Under the pieces are notes generated by a model. That model did no database searches, had not been told where the DNA came from, and saw nothing but the letters and a program-made list of their open reading frames with translations. Source: Gammaproteobacteria bacterium (GTDB taxonomy: Bacteria; Pseudomonadota; Gammaproteobacteria; Pseudomonadales; Pseudohongiellaceae). Taken from it: 64,000 nt of DNA. Of this stretch, positions 37,834 through 46,955 are shown in pieces. Within the stretch, counting starts at the first letter, position 1; each line of letters opens with the position of its first letter. A program made the position numbers and the translations under genes. Location of the stretch: the NCBI GenBank assembly GCA_019654215.1, contig BPDI01000007.1, positions 1 through 64,000 on the forward strand, written 5' to 3'.

Positions 37834-38422
37834 TTACTTTTTTAATGTATTTACGCTGTGCTTAATAAGCTCTTTTAGCTGCTTGGCATTCTTACCATCT
37901 CGGGAATTTACCCGTAAACCGTGAAGGGTATTCATGAGTACGTCTGCCGCGAATTCAACGCTAACTCCTTTTCTTAGTTTACCTTTGGATTGCGCTTCTT
38001 TTAATCGAGCAACAATCGCTTTACGAATTGAACTTAGAGCTCCGCGCACAACTTTTTTCATGTTTTTGTCATAGTTAATACTTTCACAAAGAGAATTAAC
38101 CAATAGACAACCCATGGAACGATGTTTGTTTGAAACATTTAGAATAGCTTCATCGAAATAAGCATTGACAGAATCCCAGGCATTCAGCTTAGGATTCTTT
38201 AATGAGCTTTTTAATTTGTCTGTCAACAATCTTATTATATTGATCTACACAAGACTTAAAGAATGTGTCTTTATCGCCAAAAGAATTATAGAGAGTACCT
38301 CTATTAATTCCTGTGCAATCTAAAAGCTTTTGGACCGAACTCGCTTCGTACCCTTCTCGCCAAAACTGCTCCATTGCGTTAGTTAATACTTTGTTTTCAT
38401 CGAATTCGACTGGTCTTGCCAT
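37834..38422 (-). CDS. TetR/AcrR family transcriptional regulator, one frameshift
   Basis: Residues 1-70: MARPVEFDENKVLTNAMEQF, then the helix-turn-helix VQKLLDCTGINRGTLYNSFG and DKDTFF, typical of TetR DNA-binding domains. The frame shifts once near 38200-38215 in an A-rich run. The ligand-binding part continues with LNAWDSVNAYFDEAI, the conserved RSMGCLLVNSLCE and SVEFAADVLMNTLHGLRV, stopping at 37834. About 195 residues, normal length. The typical C-terminal cluster resembles TetR_C regulators that control their own promoter and neighbouring genes. The 300 bases upstream (38423-38722) contain tandem inverted repeats. Confidence 0.85.
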
Positions 38423-38722
38423 AACATTTACTCAGATTTATCTATACAAAAAATTAAAATACTTACGATTTGTGAATAAAGAAACGGCATCCTTGTGTGC
38501 CGTTTCAAACTCTCCAGATTTTGAGAGCGCGCTATTGTATTACAGTCATTTTCGATTTACATCAGCCCTTACCAGAAATTATTTAGATATTTTGAACAAA
38601 GTTAAGAAATTCGAAAATTCATTTCGATTAGTTTGTAGAAAAATTAAAGTGCGCCGAATAGGGGAACCAAAATTGAATGGAGGTTCAATTATCCAATTTT
38701 GAATTGGTTGATTTTTAACCAA
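38423..38722. promoter_or_regulatory. TetR upstream region with three AT-rich inverted repeats
   Basis: No coding frame is supported. Three short hairpins lie in a row: AATTGAA / TTCAATT (38671-38677, 38684-38690), CCAATT / AATTGG (38693-38698, 38702-38707) and AATTGGTT / AACCAATT (38702-38709, 38717-38724). The last two share an arm, so they exclude each other. They could be an operator for the TetR protein, or a weak terminator of the DUF445 gene, whose stop they overlap. Function not shown. Confidence 0.4.
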
Positions 38723-39456
38723 TTACAAATTAGAGATGATGGTGACTGTTAAACCTATCAATCCACCAAGGAAACATCCCCACACTACTAGCCATCCAAG
38801 ATGTTTACGGATCATCCCCTTGGATGATCTCTTTAAACCATCTGAGGAGTCATCTGATCCAGGCGATGATCGATTAGTTCAGCCACTTTATTGCGAATCG
38901 CTTCATCATCCAGTGCATTTTTCAGAGCATCCTGAATCTGACCCTGTAATCCAGATTTAGCGAACTGTTCCTGGAAATAATCACGCATCTTTTCTACGAA
39001 AGGAGATTTCAAAGGGTTGAGCGCGTCACGTCCACCAACCATGTTTAACATGCTACTGAATGAAGAAGACATGATCACATCTAGAAGAGATTCGAACGCC
39101 GCATCGAGATCCAAGTCATCGAGGGCCCTTGTTTCAAGGAAGCGCGGATTTTTTTGGGAAACGTATCGCCTGCGCCATGGAAAAATTCTTCGAGGTCAGC
39201 ACTATTAAAAAACTGGTCCATGATCAGTTTGCGAATTCCCACTTTGAACTCCTCAAAGCGCATGGGTATTACCCCAGAACCATAAAGACCCGGCACCCGC
39301 TCAAAGAGCATGTGGACGGCTATCCAGTTCGTAATCCCTCCGGATAAGGGGAAAGAGACCAGAGTTTAAAATGTATATCTGGTAGGGATCAGGAACGGTA
39401 AATCCAATCAGAATCAAGACGGCGGCAAATAAATTGCTTACGAGACTCTTATTAAT
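38723..39456 (-). pseudogene. DUF445 family membrane protein, frame-broken
   Basis: Pieces in several frames: SNLFAAVLILIGFTV (first membrane helix, near 39400-39440), GITNWIAVHMLFERVPGLYG with the family pattern (near 39270-39330), VIPMRFEEFKVGIRKLIMDQ, then in another frame MVGGRDALNPLKSPFVEKMR and QIQDALKNALDDEAIRNKVAEL, and finally a second membrane segment (LGWLVVWGCFLGGLIGL) ending at TAA 38723. The start near 39456 follows AGGAG but reads ATT where ATG would be expected, so it is uncertain. At least four breaks. Unknown function. Confidence 0.6.
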
Positions 39457-39519
39457 AGTATTACTCCTGAGGAATCCTGCAACGCCGCATCATAAATGAT
39501 GCACTTGCAGACGGGCAAG

Positions 39520-40353
39520 CTATAGGCGGAGTTGTTCTGAAATGGGCATGCGTTCGCGGATTTTTCGGAGGTATTCTAAGGGCTATCTCAGCCAGTGCTA
39601 TACCTTCACCCTTCTCAACACTATCTAGGATGGACCCCCATGGATCGATGATCAACCCTGTGTCCCCAGGTTTCCCGTTTATCATTGTGCTTACCACCCT
39701 GAGCAGCAGCCACGATGTAACACTGATTTTCAATTGCCCTTGCCCTTAACAGAGTTTCCCAATGAGCATTGCCGGTAACTGCAGTAAACGCGGAAGGAAT
39801 CGTAACGATTTCCGCTCCTCTTTTAAAAAACTCACGATACAGTTCGGGAAATCGCAAGTCATAGCACACACTCAAACCGAGATGCCCTATTTCTGTTTTA
39901 GCGTGACGATTTCATCACCAGGCTCATAGCTGGTGATTCAGAATAGCTAGCCTGTTTGTCTGCCACTTTCACATCGAACAAATGCATCTTGTCATAACGA
40001 GCAATTTGCTGACCGTCGCTATCGAAAACCAGGCATGCAGCTCTTACTCGAGTGTCTTCTATCAAATGATCAGCATCAGAAAAAGTTGTATTGGGTCGCG
40101 TTAGCAAAGGAATTGTGCCGCCAAAAGAATTAATCCATATTTTTTGGCTTGAGCAGAAAGGAATCCCTGAATCTTACCTTCCCCTTCGCTTCACCAAACC
40201 ATGCATAGGTCCACCTTCAGACCGCAAATACTTCAGGTAATGAAACCATTTTTGCTTGCTTAGCGCTTGTGCTATGAGCCTTTCTGCGGCGGCAAGATTT
40301 GCATCTACTTTTCCCAGTAGAAACCATCTGGCCGCTGCGACTACATGTTTCAT
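39520..40353 (-). pseudogene. Carbon-nitrogen hydrolase (nitrilase superfamily), frame-broken
   Basis: About 277 residues in pieces. ATG 40353 gives MKHVVAAARWF and GKVDANLAAAERLIAQALSK. FGGTIPLLTRPNTTFS follows near 40085-40120, then the catalytic Lys in QIARYDKMHLFDVKVAD, the catalytic Cys in [17 protein letters not shown], and [20 protein letters not shown]. The C-terminus is [19 protein letters not shown] then, in another frame, RMPISEQLRL, ending at 39520. At least five shifts. In gammaproteobacteria a Nit1-like amidase (deaminated-glutathione amidase type) usually lies by yhdP and tldD. Here it sits apart from yhdP, after the PQQ dehydrogenase. Confidence 0.75.
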
Positions 40354-40354
40354 T

Positions 40355-42404
40355 TAAACTTACTGAGGGGGCCGCAAAGCCACTTCCGCTGCAAACGAAT
40401 ATAGTGACGAAGTGATTCTAATTGTTCTCGGTTAAATCTCTGTAGATTGGCATTCCATTGTCAGACAGTGCACCTTTCCCTAACAACGTTCTCGAAGCTT
40501 CTCTTAAAAGAGGAACACCTGAAGCTCTCAAATCGGAGCGATACCTGCAGCAATTGCACCACCACCGTGCACATCTGCAAGTGCCATTAAATTCCCCCGC
40601 CTTCAACTGCTAAATCTTGATTCACTATAAAGTCAGATGAAGGCAATGGCTGTGGAACTAACGGCGGAGTTGCTTGGAAAACTGCGGTTCCATTCAGAGA
40701 AAAGGCAACAGGGGGCGTTCCTGAGCCCATAAGACCAACCATGTTCTGCCGCTTAGTCCGCCGAGAGCTGCCATTGAACCCCCCAACCCACAAGCAAGGC
40801 AAAGTATTGTTTGCCATCAATCGCATAAGTGATCGGAGGGCAGAGATCCTAACCCAAGATCTAATCCCAAAGCTCTTCCCCAGTTTCAGCGTCGTAGGCA
40901 ATCAAATGGCCTCTGCTCTACCTTGAAATATAGATTGTTGCTGTGGTAAGGTTCCGCATTCCAGATATCATCCGCCAACACTTCCCACACCTGTTCCTGA
41001 CGCACTGGATCCCAGGCTTGCAGTGAAGCTGGTGCATCGTCACGGGTACCGCCACCAGGCCTGGAATTTACACCAGTATTAAGTCGCCATTGTCCTTTCA
41101 AAGTTTTCGATATCAATACCTTATCACCTATAAGTAGAAGAATGAATCGATGGAATTAAGCAAGGCCCGTGTTGGGGTTAAAAGACATGGCATGCCAAAC
41201 TTGTGCGCCAACTGGTCCAGGCGAAATTCTTATAGCCGAAGTTTCTAACGCACTCCAGGAACTCTACGGGCTAGCCGTATCAAGATCGTAATGAGAGGCC
41301 CAAGTAAATTCGTAATTTTTTCTGCGGGTAGCAACTCACCGTTTTTCGATTTATGACTAAAAGAAACCATTCTTCGGTGCCTGCATTAAGGCTTAATGGT
41401 TCACCATGATAACAAGTCAGCCAGGACTATGTCCATATTGGAGTTGTAGTCCCAAGTTTCCCCTGGGTGTTCTGGTGATGCCAAAGGTATGCGCCGGTAT
41501 CAGGATCAAGTGCAACATAGAATCAGAAACAGGGTTTTCACCCCGCTAGGACTCGAATCTTTCTATTCCATGGAGAACCTTACCGGTTCCTATATATAGC
41601 TGCTCCAATTCTGCGTCATAGGTCCAACCTGCCAGGAATTGCCACCACCGCCGTGACGCCACCATTCGCCGGTCCAGGTTTCCGCTGCCATCTCCCTGCA
41701 TCATCTTCAAAGCCATCAGCAGGATTTCCGGGGAAAAATCCAGAATCGCCAGGCCTGGTCACCGGTTTCTGCATCATAGGCAGAGACATAACCCGTTCGG
41801 TCCTTTTCTGTTCCACCATTGCCAATTAAGACCTTCCCCTTTTAAAAGGGTTTTGGGCCCCGGGGATATACATAGCTAATGCTGGATCGATAGTCTGAGT
41901 GCTCCAAGCTGCTCACCCGACTCCCGATTAAACCAATTAATCTGCCGTCCCAGGTTGCAACAAATACTTATCTTCCCAGATAGCAATTCCGCGACTGTTA
42001 TCCCATCCTGCGCGCATGCGTTCTGGGCCACCTGGCCAACTTTAGGATTAAATGACCAAAGCTCTTCCCCGGAAGTGGCATCCACGCTCTTACAAATTCA
42101 AGCTTGCAACAAAGTAAATAACACCATCTACAACTAACGGTGTAGACACCAGGCTACGACTGTTAGGAATAGGGAAGTACCAATCTGGTTGTAAGGCGCC
42201 CACATTTTCTTTAGTGATATCAGTAAGGGGGCTAAACCGTTGTTCGCTGTGGGTACGCCCGTAGGAAAGCCAGTTGCCGTTTTGATTAATACTGGCCATA
42301 GCATCGTCGTTTTCAACTGTGTTCTGAGCAGACGTAAAAGATACGGATAAGAATCCAAAACCCATCAGAACTAGGACCTGATTTATTCGTTTCTTCATTT
42401 CCAT
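40355..42404 (-). pseudogene. PQQ-dependent quinohemoprotein dehydrogenase, heavily frame-broken
   Basis: About 680 residues in many pieces. Signal peptide QVLVLMGFGFLSVSFTSAQ, then NGNWLSYGRTHSEQRFSPL and TKENVGALQPDWYFPIP, the usual beginning of soluble PQQ alcohol dehydrogenases. Propeller pieces follow: [33 protein letters not shown] and SLQAWDPVRQEQVWEV. The C-terminus is a cytochrome c domain: restoring two C near 40548-40575 gives CQMCHGGG, a CXXCH heme site, then IAPDLRASGVPLLREA and DNGMPIYRDLT. It oxidises an alcohol in the periplasm and passes electrons to heme. At least eight shifts, so it is either dead or badly sequenced. The left end is approximate. Confidence 0.72.
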
Positions 42405-42417
42405 TACCCCTACTCCT

Positions 42418-43394
42418 CAGAATGTTGCGATAGGATTCATTGGTGATCCTGCGCCGCCATCGACAGGAATCGGTGAAGCTGTTAACAGAAACTCCCAACG
42501 ATTTTGCCGCTCTGCTTCTTCAGCCACCGCTTCAAGATCGAGATTGTCAAAAAGACGCATTCCCAATGCGACAATAGTTAACTCATGCACTGGTAATAAA
42601 TTACCTTCGACTAAAGAAGGGCTTACTTCATTGGCGTAATCACCGCCTAAGATAGCGACCCTCTTGATCGCAACCAGGGCACGACAGAAGCATGAATACC
42701 TGAGCTACCTGGGCCCGCACCCGCTGGCACTGCCCAACGACCGGTTCTTAAAAACAATACATCTCCAGGTTCAACCTGAATTCCGGCTTCACGTTCTGCC
42801 GCTTCGAGATCCTCTACATATATAGGAGTACCAGGAGCCAGATAATCAACACCATTCACGCGAGCAATATCGAGTAGCACACCACGCGTGAGAATGCCTT
42901 CTTTTACACCAGCAATGTCTAAACGTTCACAGCCGTTTTCAGTAATCGTGTCTGCACCATAACCATTGTACATCTGACCATCTTTAAGCACGTGGCAAAG
43001 TGAGTCGAGATGGCTGTGGAGTAGACCATGATAAGAAAAAGTAACTCGCTCCATCGCAGCATGCACTGGAGCTTCAATTGTTGTGACTTCCGAATCGAAA
43101 GGGGGAGGATCACCCAGGCTATGATCAACCGTGTAATTATGTGCCAAAGACACCGAGACTCCCGGGTTGAACCAGTCTGGTAGCGGAAATTCGTTTATCA
43201 GCAGTAATCAGGTTTAGAGTGCCTAATTCGTCATCATCTCCCCAGCGCCCCCAATTCGAGAGCTCTTCCATCCATTGATCCACCTGCGCTGCGGTGACAT
43301 CGCGATCGGATTGAGCATGTAAGGCAAATGAACCAAAAAAGAACGATAGGAGCGTAACAACACCAAATTTCGCAAGATTTTTTATTACTTTCAT
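42418..43394 (-). CDS. Cyclase family protein (kynurenine formamidase-like metal hydrolase), frame-broken
   Basis: About 325 residues with a signal peptide (VVTLLSFFFGSFALHAQ). N-terminal NWGRWGDDDELGTLNLIT is typical of the secreted cyclase family. After a shift near 43145 come LAHNYTVDHSLGDPP, the metal-site stretch HSHLDSLCHV, GVLLDIARVNGVDYL and EPGDVLFLRTGRW. After another shift near 42650, VNGVALGM-type remains near 42560-42600 and the stop at 42418. Cyclases of this group (PF04199) hydrolyse a small amide or ester in the periplasm; substrate unknown. Downstream lies the PQQ dehydrogenase, same strand. Confidence 0.75.
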
Positions 43395-43524
43395 TTTTGA
43401 ATCTCCAATGGATCAATTCAGCATAATGCGAGCCAGAGGAGATGTCTATTTCGGTTTTGCCAGCAGGGTTTGTCCTAAGAGGGATCTGTGATACAAAGCG
43501 TAATCATTTCCGCTTCGTTTTTGT

Positions 43525-43968
43525 ATGTTCTTAGAGTTAGAAAATACTGCAATCGCACTTTGGGTAGGCACATCTTTGTGGGCTTACCCTTTTCTGTTGA
43601 GTATTCATATTGTGGGATTAGCTATCGTAGTTGGGATTTTCTCGATGCGCGACTTGCGCTTACTCGGCGTATTCAGCTCCTTATCAATCAGCACCTTTAG
43701 TTATTTAAAAAATCTCGCTATCGCTGGTTTCGTTTTGAATGCCTTCTCGGGTGTACTTTTGTTTACTTCACAGGCATCTGTTTTTGTAACAAGCGTCCCA
43801 TTCTTAACGAAGATTAGCGCCATACTAGTTGGAATGGTTCTAGCATTTGTTATTCAGAGTAAATTGACTAGCGAAGTCGATATTAAAACTAAACTACTAG
43901 CAGTTGTTTCTCTTGCTTGTTGGACAAGCGCAATTATTGCCGGTCGCTTAATCGCGTATATTTTTTAA
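43525..43968 (+). CDS. DUF6644-like membrane protein 1
   Basis: 147 residues, intact, four hydrophobic helices: ALWVGTSLWAYPFLLSIHIV, GLAIVVGIFSMRDLRLLGVF, the long FVLNAFSGVLLFTSQ helix and a C-terminal one ending AGRLIAYIF. The pattern (start near a His in helix one, RDLRLLG after helix two, W near helix four) fits DUF6644 membrane proteins of unknown function. Immediately followed, two bases later, by a second gene of the same kind; the pair may form one complex. Confidence 0.75.
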   Translation: MFLELENTAIALWVGTSLWAYPFLLSIHIVGLAIVVGIFSMRDLRLLGVFSSLSISTFSYLKNLAIAGFVLNAFSGVLLFTSQASVFVTSVPFLTKISAILVGMVLAFVIQSKLTSEVDIKTKLLAVVSLACWTSAIIAGRLIAYIF

Positions 43969-43970
43969 AT

Positions 43971-44459
43971 ATGTTAATAAGCTTTGCAGAATCAATCGTC
44001 GACAGTATGCTGACTCAGTGGATTCAGAGTACGTATTGGTTGTGGCCTGTTTTAGAAATTACTCACTTCATTGGCTTAACACTTTTATTAGGCGGGCTTA
44101 TCGTAATCGATTTACGCATGGCAGGATTCTTTCGCGCAATCGATCCTGCAGCTACACATAAACTTTTGCCAGCAGTCATTCTCGGGTTCACACTGAACCT
44201 GATCACCGGAATCTTATTCTTCTACGGCGATCCAATGCGCTACTCAATCAATATAGGATTTCAGATAAAGATGGTACTGGTAATAATCGCTGGGCTTAAT
44301 GCTGCTGTTTATCACTTCAAAGTTGATCCAATTCTTCAAACTATGGATCGCAATCTTGCATCACCTGCAATTGCAAAGCTTGTTGCGTTCACTTCCTTAG
44401 GCGCTTGGACAGGAGTACTTCTTTTAGGTAGGTTAATACCTTATGTAGGCACAGGTTAA
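43971..44459 (+). CDS. DUF6644-like membrane protein 2
   Basis: 162 residues from ATG 43971, two bases after the previous stop; an earlier in-frame ATG at 43917 would overlap the first gene and lacks a ribosome site. Four helices: YWLWPVLEITHFIGLTLLLG, IVIDLRMAGFF after helix two (matching RDLRLLG of the first protein), LGFTLNLITGILFFYGDP, and FTSLGAWTGVLLLGRLIPYV at the end. Same architecture as its neighbour, so a tandem duplication. Function unknown. Confidence 0.75.
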   Translation: MLISFAESIVDSMLTQWIQSTYWLWPVLEITHFIGLTLLLGGLIVIDLRMAGFFRAIDPAATHKLLPAVILGFTLNLITGILFFYGDPMRYSINIGFQIKMVLVIIAGLNAAVYHFKVDPILQTMDRNLASPAIAKLVAFTSLGAWTGVLLLGRLIPYVGTG

Positions 44460-44634
44460 GCTTTGTGCATGCTTTCTAAATTTAATTACCTCTCCAACCG
44501 TTTATACTTCACCAATGTATCAATATAACTCTGATCCAGATGTTCGAACGCATTAGACAATCTACCAACAGCTGTAAAATTCAATCTATTCCTAAGCATT
44601 CATAGCTCTTTCTTGAAATTTTTTCTCCACAAAA

Positions 44635-44654
44635 AAGCCACCCTTAGATGGCTT
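44635..44654 (-). terminator. Rho-independent terminator of the second PDLxGxW gene
   Basis: Eight-base stem AAGCCATC / GGTGGCTT on the minus strand (one G-T pair) with a TAAG loop and a following T-tract (AAAAAA on the plus strand at 44631-44636). It lies about 20 bases beyond the stop of the secreted protein gene. Confidence 0.7.
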
Positions 44655-44675
44655 CTTCATACCACACCTAATCAA

Positions 44676-45422
44676 CTAATCATACTTCGACGGAAAGAAC
44701 TGCACCGAAAGTCTTGACGCTTCAGGATCGCAATCATATGGCGCCAATCGGTATCCTTCCCCAGCTGGCAACCATCGAGTAGTGTATGAAACATCACCAT
44801 TAAAAAACATTGGGTCTTCAACAGTAAGAGTTAAGCGCAACTCTTCACCTTCACGCCAGTATCTTTCTGTAATCACTTTTTGTGATGAGGAAGGAATACC
44901 GTTGTAGTCATCGAATCCAGCAATATCGAAAACAAAATGCGTGGTAGTCACATATAAAGAACCATCTTCATAGTAACCGCGAGAAAAACCCTGCAAACTG
45001 AAGTCGGTTGCAGTCGGCTCACGACCGTCCAGCCACACAGTTCTCAACTGATCGTCTTTCTCGTAACGAAACAGAACTCGATCAGGCCACTGGGTTAACT
45101 GCATATGATATGGGTCATATTGAATGGCAGGTGAAGAGGCTGGTTGGCAATCATATTTTGGCGCCATAATTTCTTCCCATACTTCCTGGTAAGCACGGGC
45201 ACGTGCATTCAAATCGGGAAAGTTATTCTCGCCCCAGGGTACAGTTTCGCCATTTACTGGTCGAACACGAGGTGTGCCATCCCAGATACCAGCTAAATCA
45301 GGAATATGACTATCTACTCCCTGCGCATTTAACTGTGGCATTAGTAATCCCATTACGAAAGCGAAACAGGCTGCCATTACTGCCAGAATTCTTACTGTTT
45401 TAATTGTAATTAGCTCTTTCAT
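44676..45422 (-). CDS. Secreted protein of unknown function (PDLxGxW family)
   Basis: 248 residues with a signal peptide (RILAVMAACFAFVMGLLMPQLNAQ). Mature start SHIPDLAGIWDGTPRVRPV is the same motif as the protein at 15762-16739, and the later parts match too: YEKDDQLRTVWLDGREP, GYYEDGSLYVTTTHF and EELRLTLTVEDPMFF. Ends LSVQFFPSKYD. No catalytic signature. Sixteen bases separate it from the DUF6152 gene upstream, so the two are co-transcribed. Periplasmic; function unknown. Confidence 0.8.
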   Translation of the reverse strand: MKELITIKTVRILAVMAACFAFVMGLLMPQLNAQGVDSHIPDLAGIWDGTPRVRPVNGETVPWGENNFPDLNARARAYQEVWEEIMAPKYDCQPASSPAIQYDPYHMQLTQWPDRVLFRYEKDDQLRTVWLDGREPTATDFSLQGFSRGYYEDGSLYVTTTHFVFDIAGFDDYNGIPSSSQKVITERYWREGEELRLTLTVEDPMFFNGDVSYTTRWLPAGEGYRLAPYDCDPEASRLSVQFFPSKYD

Positions 45423-45438
45423 TGATAATCCCTACTCC

Positions 45439-45858
45439 CTAGTCCTGGGTCCGCTCTCTAACTGCGCCACCTTCAAGCACAGGACTGCCATCCGCTCGGG
45501 TCATACGAACGCAGCAAACCCCCTGTGAACCTTCAGCTCTGGAACCTCGACCGGTGAGCTTTACTTCCATGCCAACTGGCAGAGTATCCGGAGTCCAACC
45601 GATTCTGCGCAGTCCTACCGGCGCGCCTAGCTCTATTTGCCACTCCGAATTCTGGCCACTTGCATCAGGCGCGTCGATAAACAAGAAGGCATGCGGATTT
45701 CTGAAAACGAAGCGGGTCACTGTTCCCTGAAGATCCACTACTTTTTCAGGATCATAAAATGGTCCTGTTGCATGGTGAGCAAGAGCAGGCAGTACCAGCA
45801 TTATCAATCCAGCTGTTGCTGCGGCTGCAATGGCAGTTAAGATTCGACGAATTTTCAT
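45439..45858 (-). CDS. DUF6152 family secreted protein
   Basis: 139 residues from ATG 45858, preceded by a good Shine-Dalgarno (AGGAGGA); the open frame runs on to 45936 but this start gives the signal peptide RRILTAIAAAATAGLIMLVL and PALAHHATGPFYD, with the HHA motif right after cleavage. VVDLQGTVTRFVFRNPHAFL and VGMEVKLTGRGSRAEG are characteristic of DUF6152. The NPH stretch and paired His suggest metal binding, but nothing is proven. It heads a two-gene unit with the PDLxGxW protein. Confidence 0.8.
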   Translation of the reverse strand: MKIRRILTAIAAAATAGLIMLVLPALAHHATGPFYDPEKVVDLQGTVTRFVFRNPHAFLFIDAPDASGQNSEWQIELGAPVGLRRIGWTPDTLPVGMEVKLTGRGSRAEGSQGVCCVRMTRADGSPVLEGGAVRERTQD

Positions 45859-46063
45859 TCCATCCTCCTGGTGGGATTTTGGGTTGATTAGATTGTCAGT
45901 GAGAGTAAGGTTTATCCTGCTTCGAGTCAACGTCAAATAACTGAATTCTAGAGAGTTTTTTCTATAATTATTAATATGTTATACCTGGCCCTTAATATAA
46001 CTTATTGCAAGTTAGATTACAGTTTGATATTAGTTAATTGCAGGACTTAATTAAGAGGTACTA

Positions 46064-46955
46064 ATGAAAAATCCACTATCCGATAATTTAAAAATAATTG
46101 GCTTTCTGACTGTATTTCTAGGTTTTCCTGCTGTTTCCCAGGACCCTGGCCCCACCAATATGGGAGCGATCATTAATACTTCTGAACGGGATGCAGAACC
46201 TACCTTTACTCCCGACGGCAACACCATGTACTTCAATTGTTTCGATCGAGAAGGAGAAATTGGATCGGATATCTGCGTAACTCATCGCGATGGGGACGAC
46301 TGGACCGAACCAACCATAGTCTGGGAGGTAAGCACTCGTGATTATCTGGAAGTTGAACCGCTGCTTTCCCCTGACGCGCAGCAACTCTATATCATGAGTA
46401 ACAGACCAGGCGGATTTGGATCCACCGACATTTATGTCAGCGACTGGGTAGATGGTATATGGACTGAACCACGCAATCTTGGTGAACCGTTTAATTCCCC
46501 GGATATGGATCATTGCCTTTATTTCACCGGTGACGAATGGGAATTCGCTTACTGGACTTCCACCCGCGAAGGCGGGTTTGGTGGCAACGATATCTGGATG
46601 TCAGAGCGAATTGATGGAGTCTGGCAGAAAGCACAAAATCTTGGACCAAATGTAAACAGCGAGGCCAGCGAACATCATTCCTTGCCATCTGAAGATGGCA
46701 GGTCGCTTTATATCTCTGCGACTCGCGATGAAGGCTTTGGTATGGAAGATATTTATGTTACTACGCGCAATGAAAATGGTGAGTGGACTCGATTAGTCAA
46801 TCTTGGCCCGGGAGTGAATTCGGACCAGCATGACAGATGCCCGGCTTTTTCACCTGACTTTGAATATTTCTTTTTTTGATTCGGAAAGAGCGGGTGGATT
46901 TGGCAATAAGGACATCTGGTACGTGCCATATTCCCGTATCGAGGCTATTCGCTAG
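46064..46955 (+). CDS. Secreted PD40/WD40-like beta-propeller protein, one C-terminal frameshift
   Basis: About 297 residues. Signal peptide IIGFLTVFLGFPAVSQD, then PD40-type repeats, each with a pattern like AEPTFTPDGNTMYFN, VEPLLSPDAQQLYIMSNRPG, EHHSLPSEDGRSLYISATRD and CPAFSPDFEYFFF, as in TolB-like propellers. The open frame ends at 46879 because of one extra T in the T-run at 46867-46876; removing it adds DSERAGGFGNKDIWYVPY and the stop at 46955. Likely secreted and binding a protein or sugar; the enzymatic role is not evident. It converges on yhdP with stops in contact. Confidence 0.78.
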
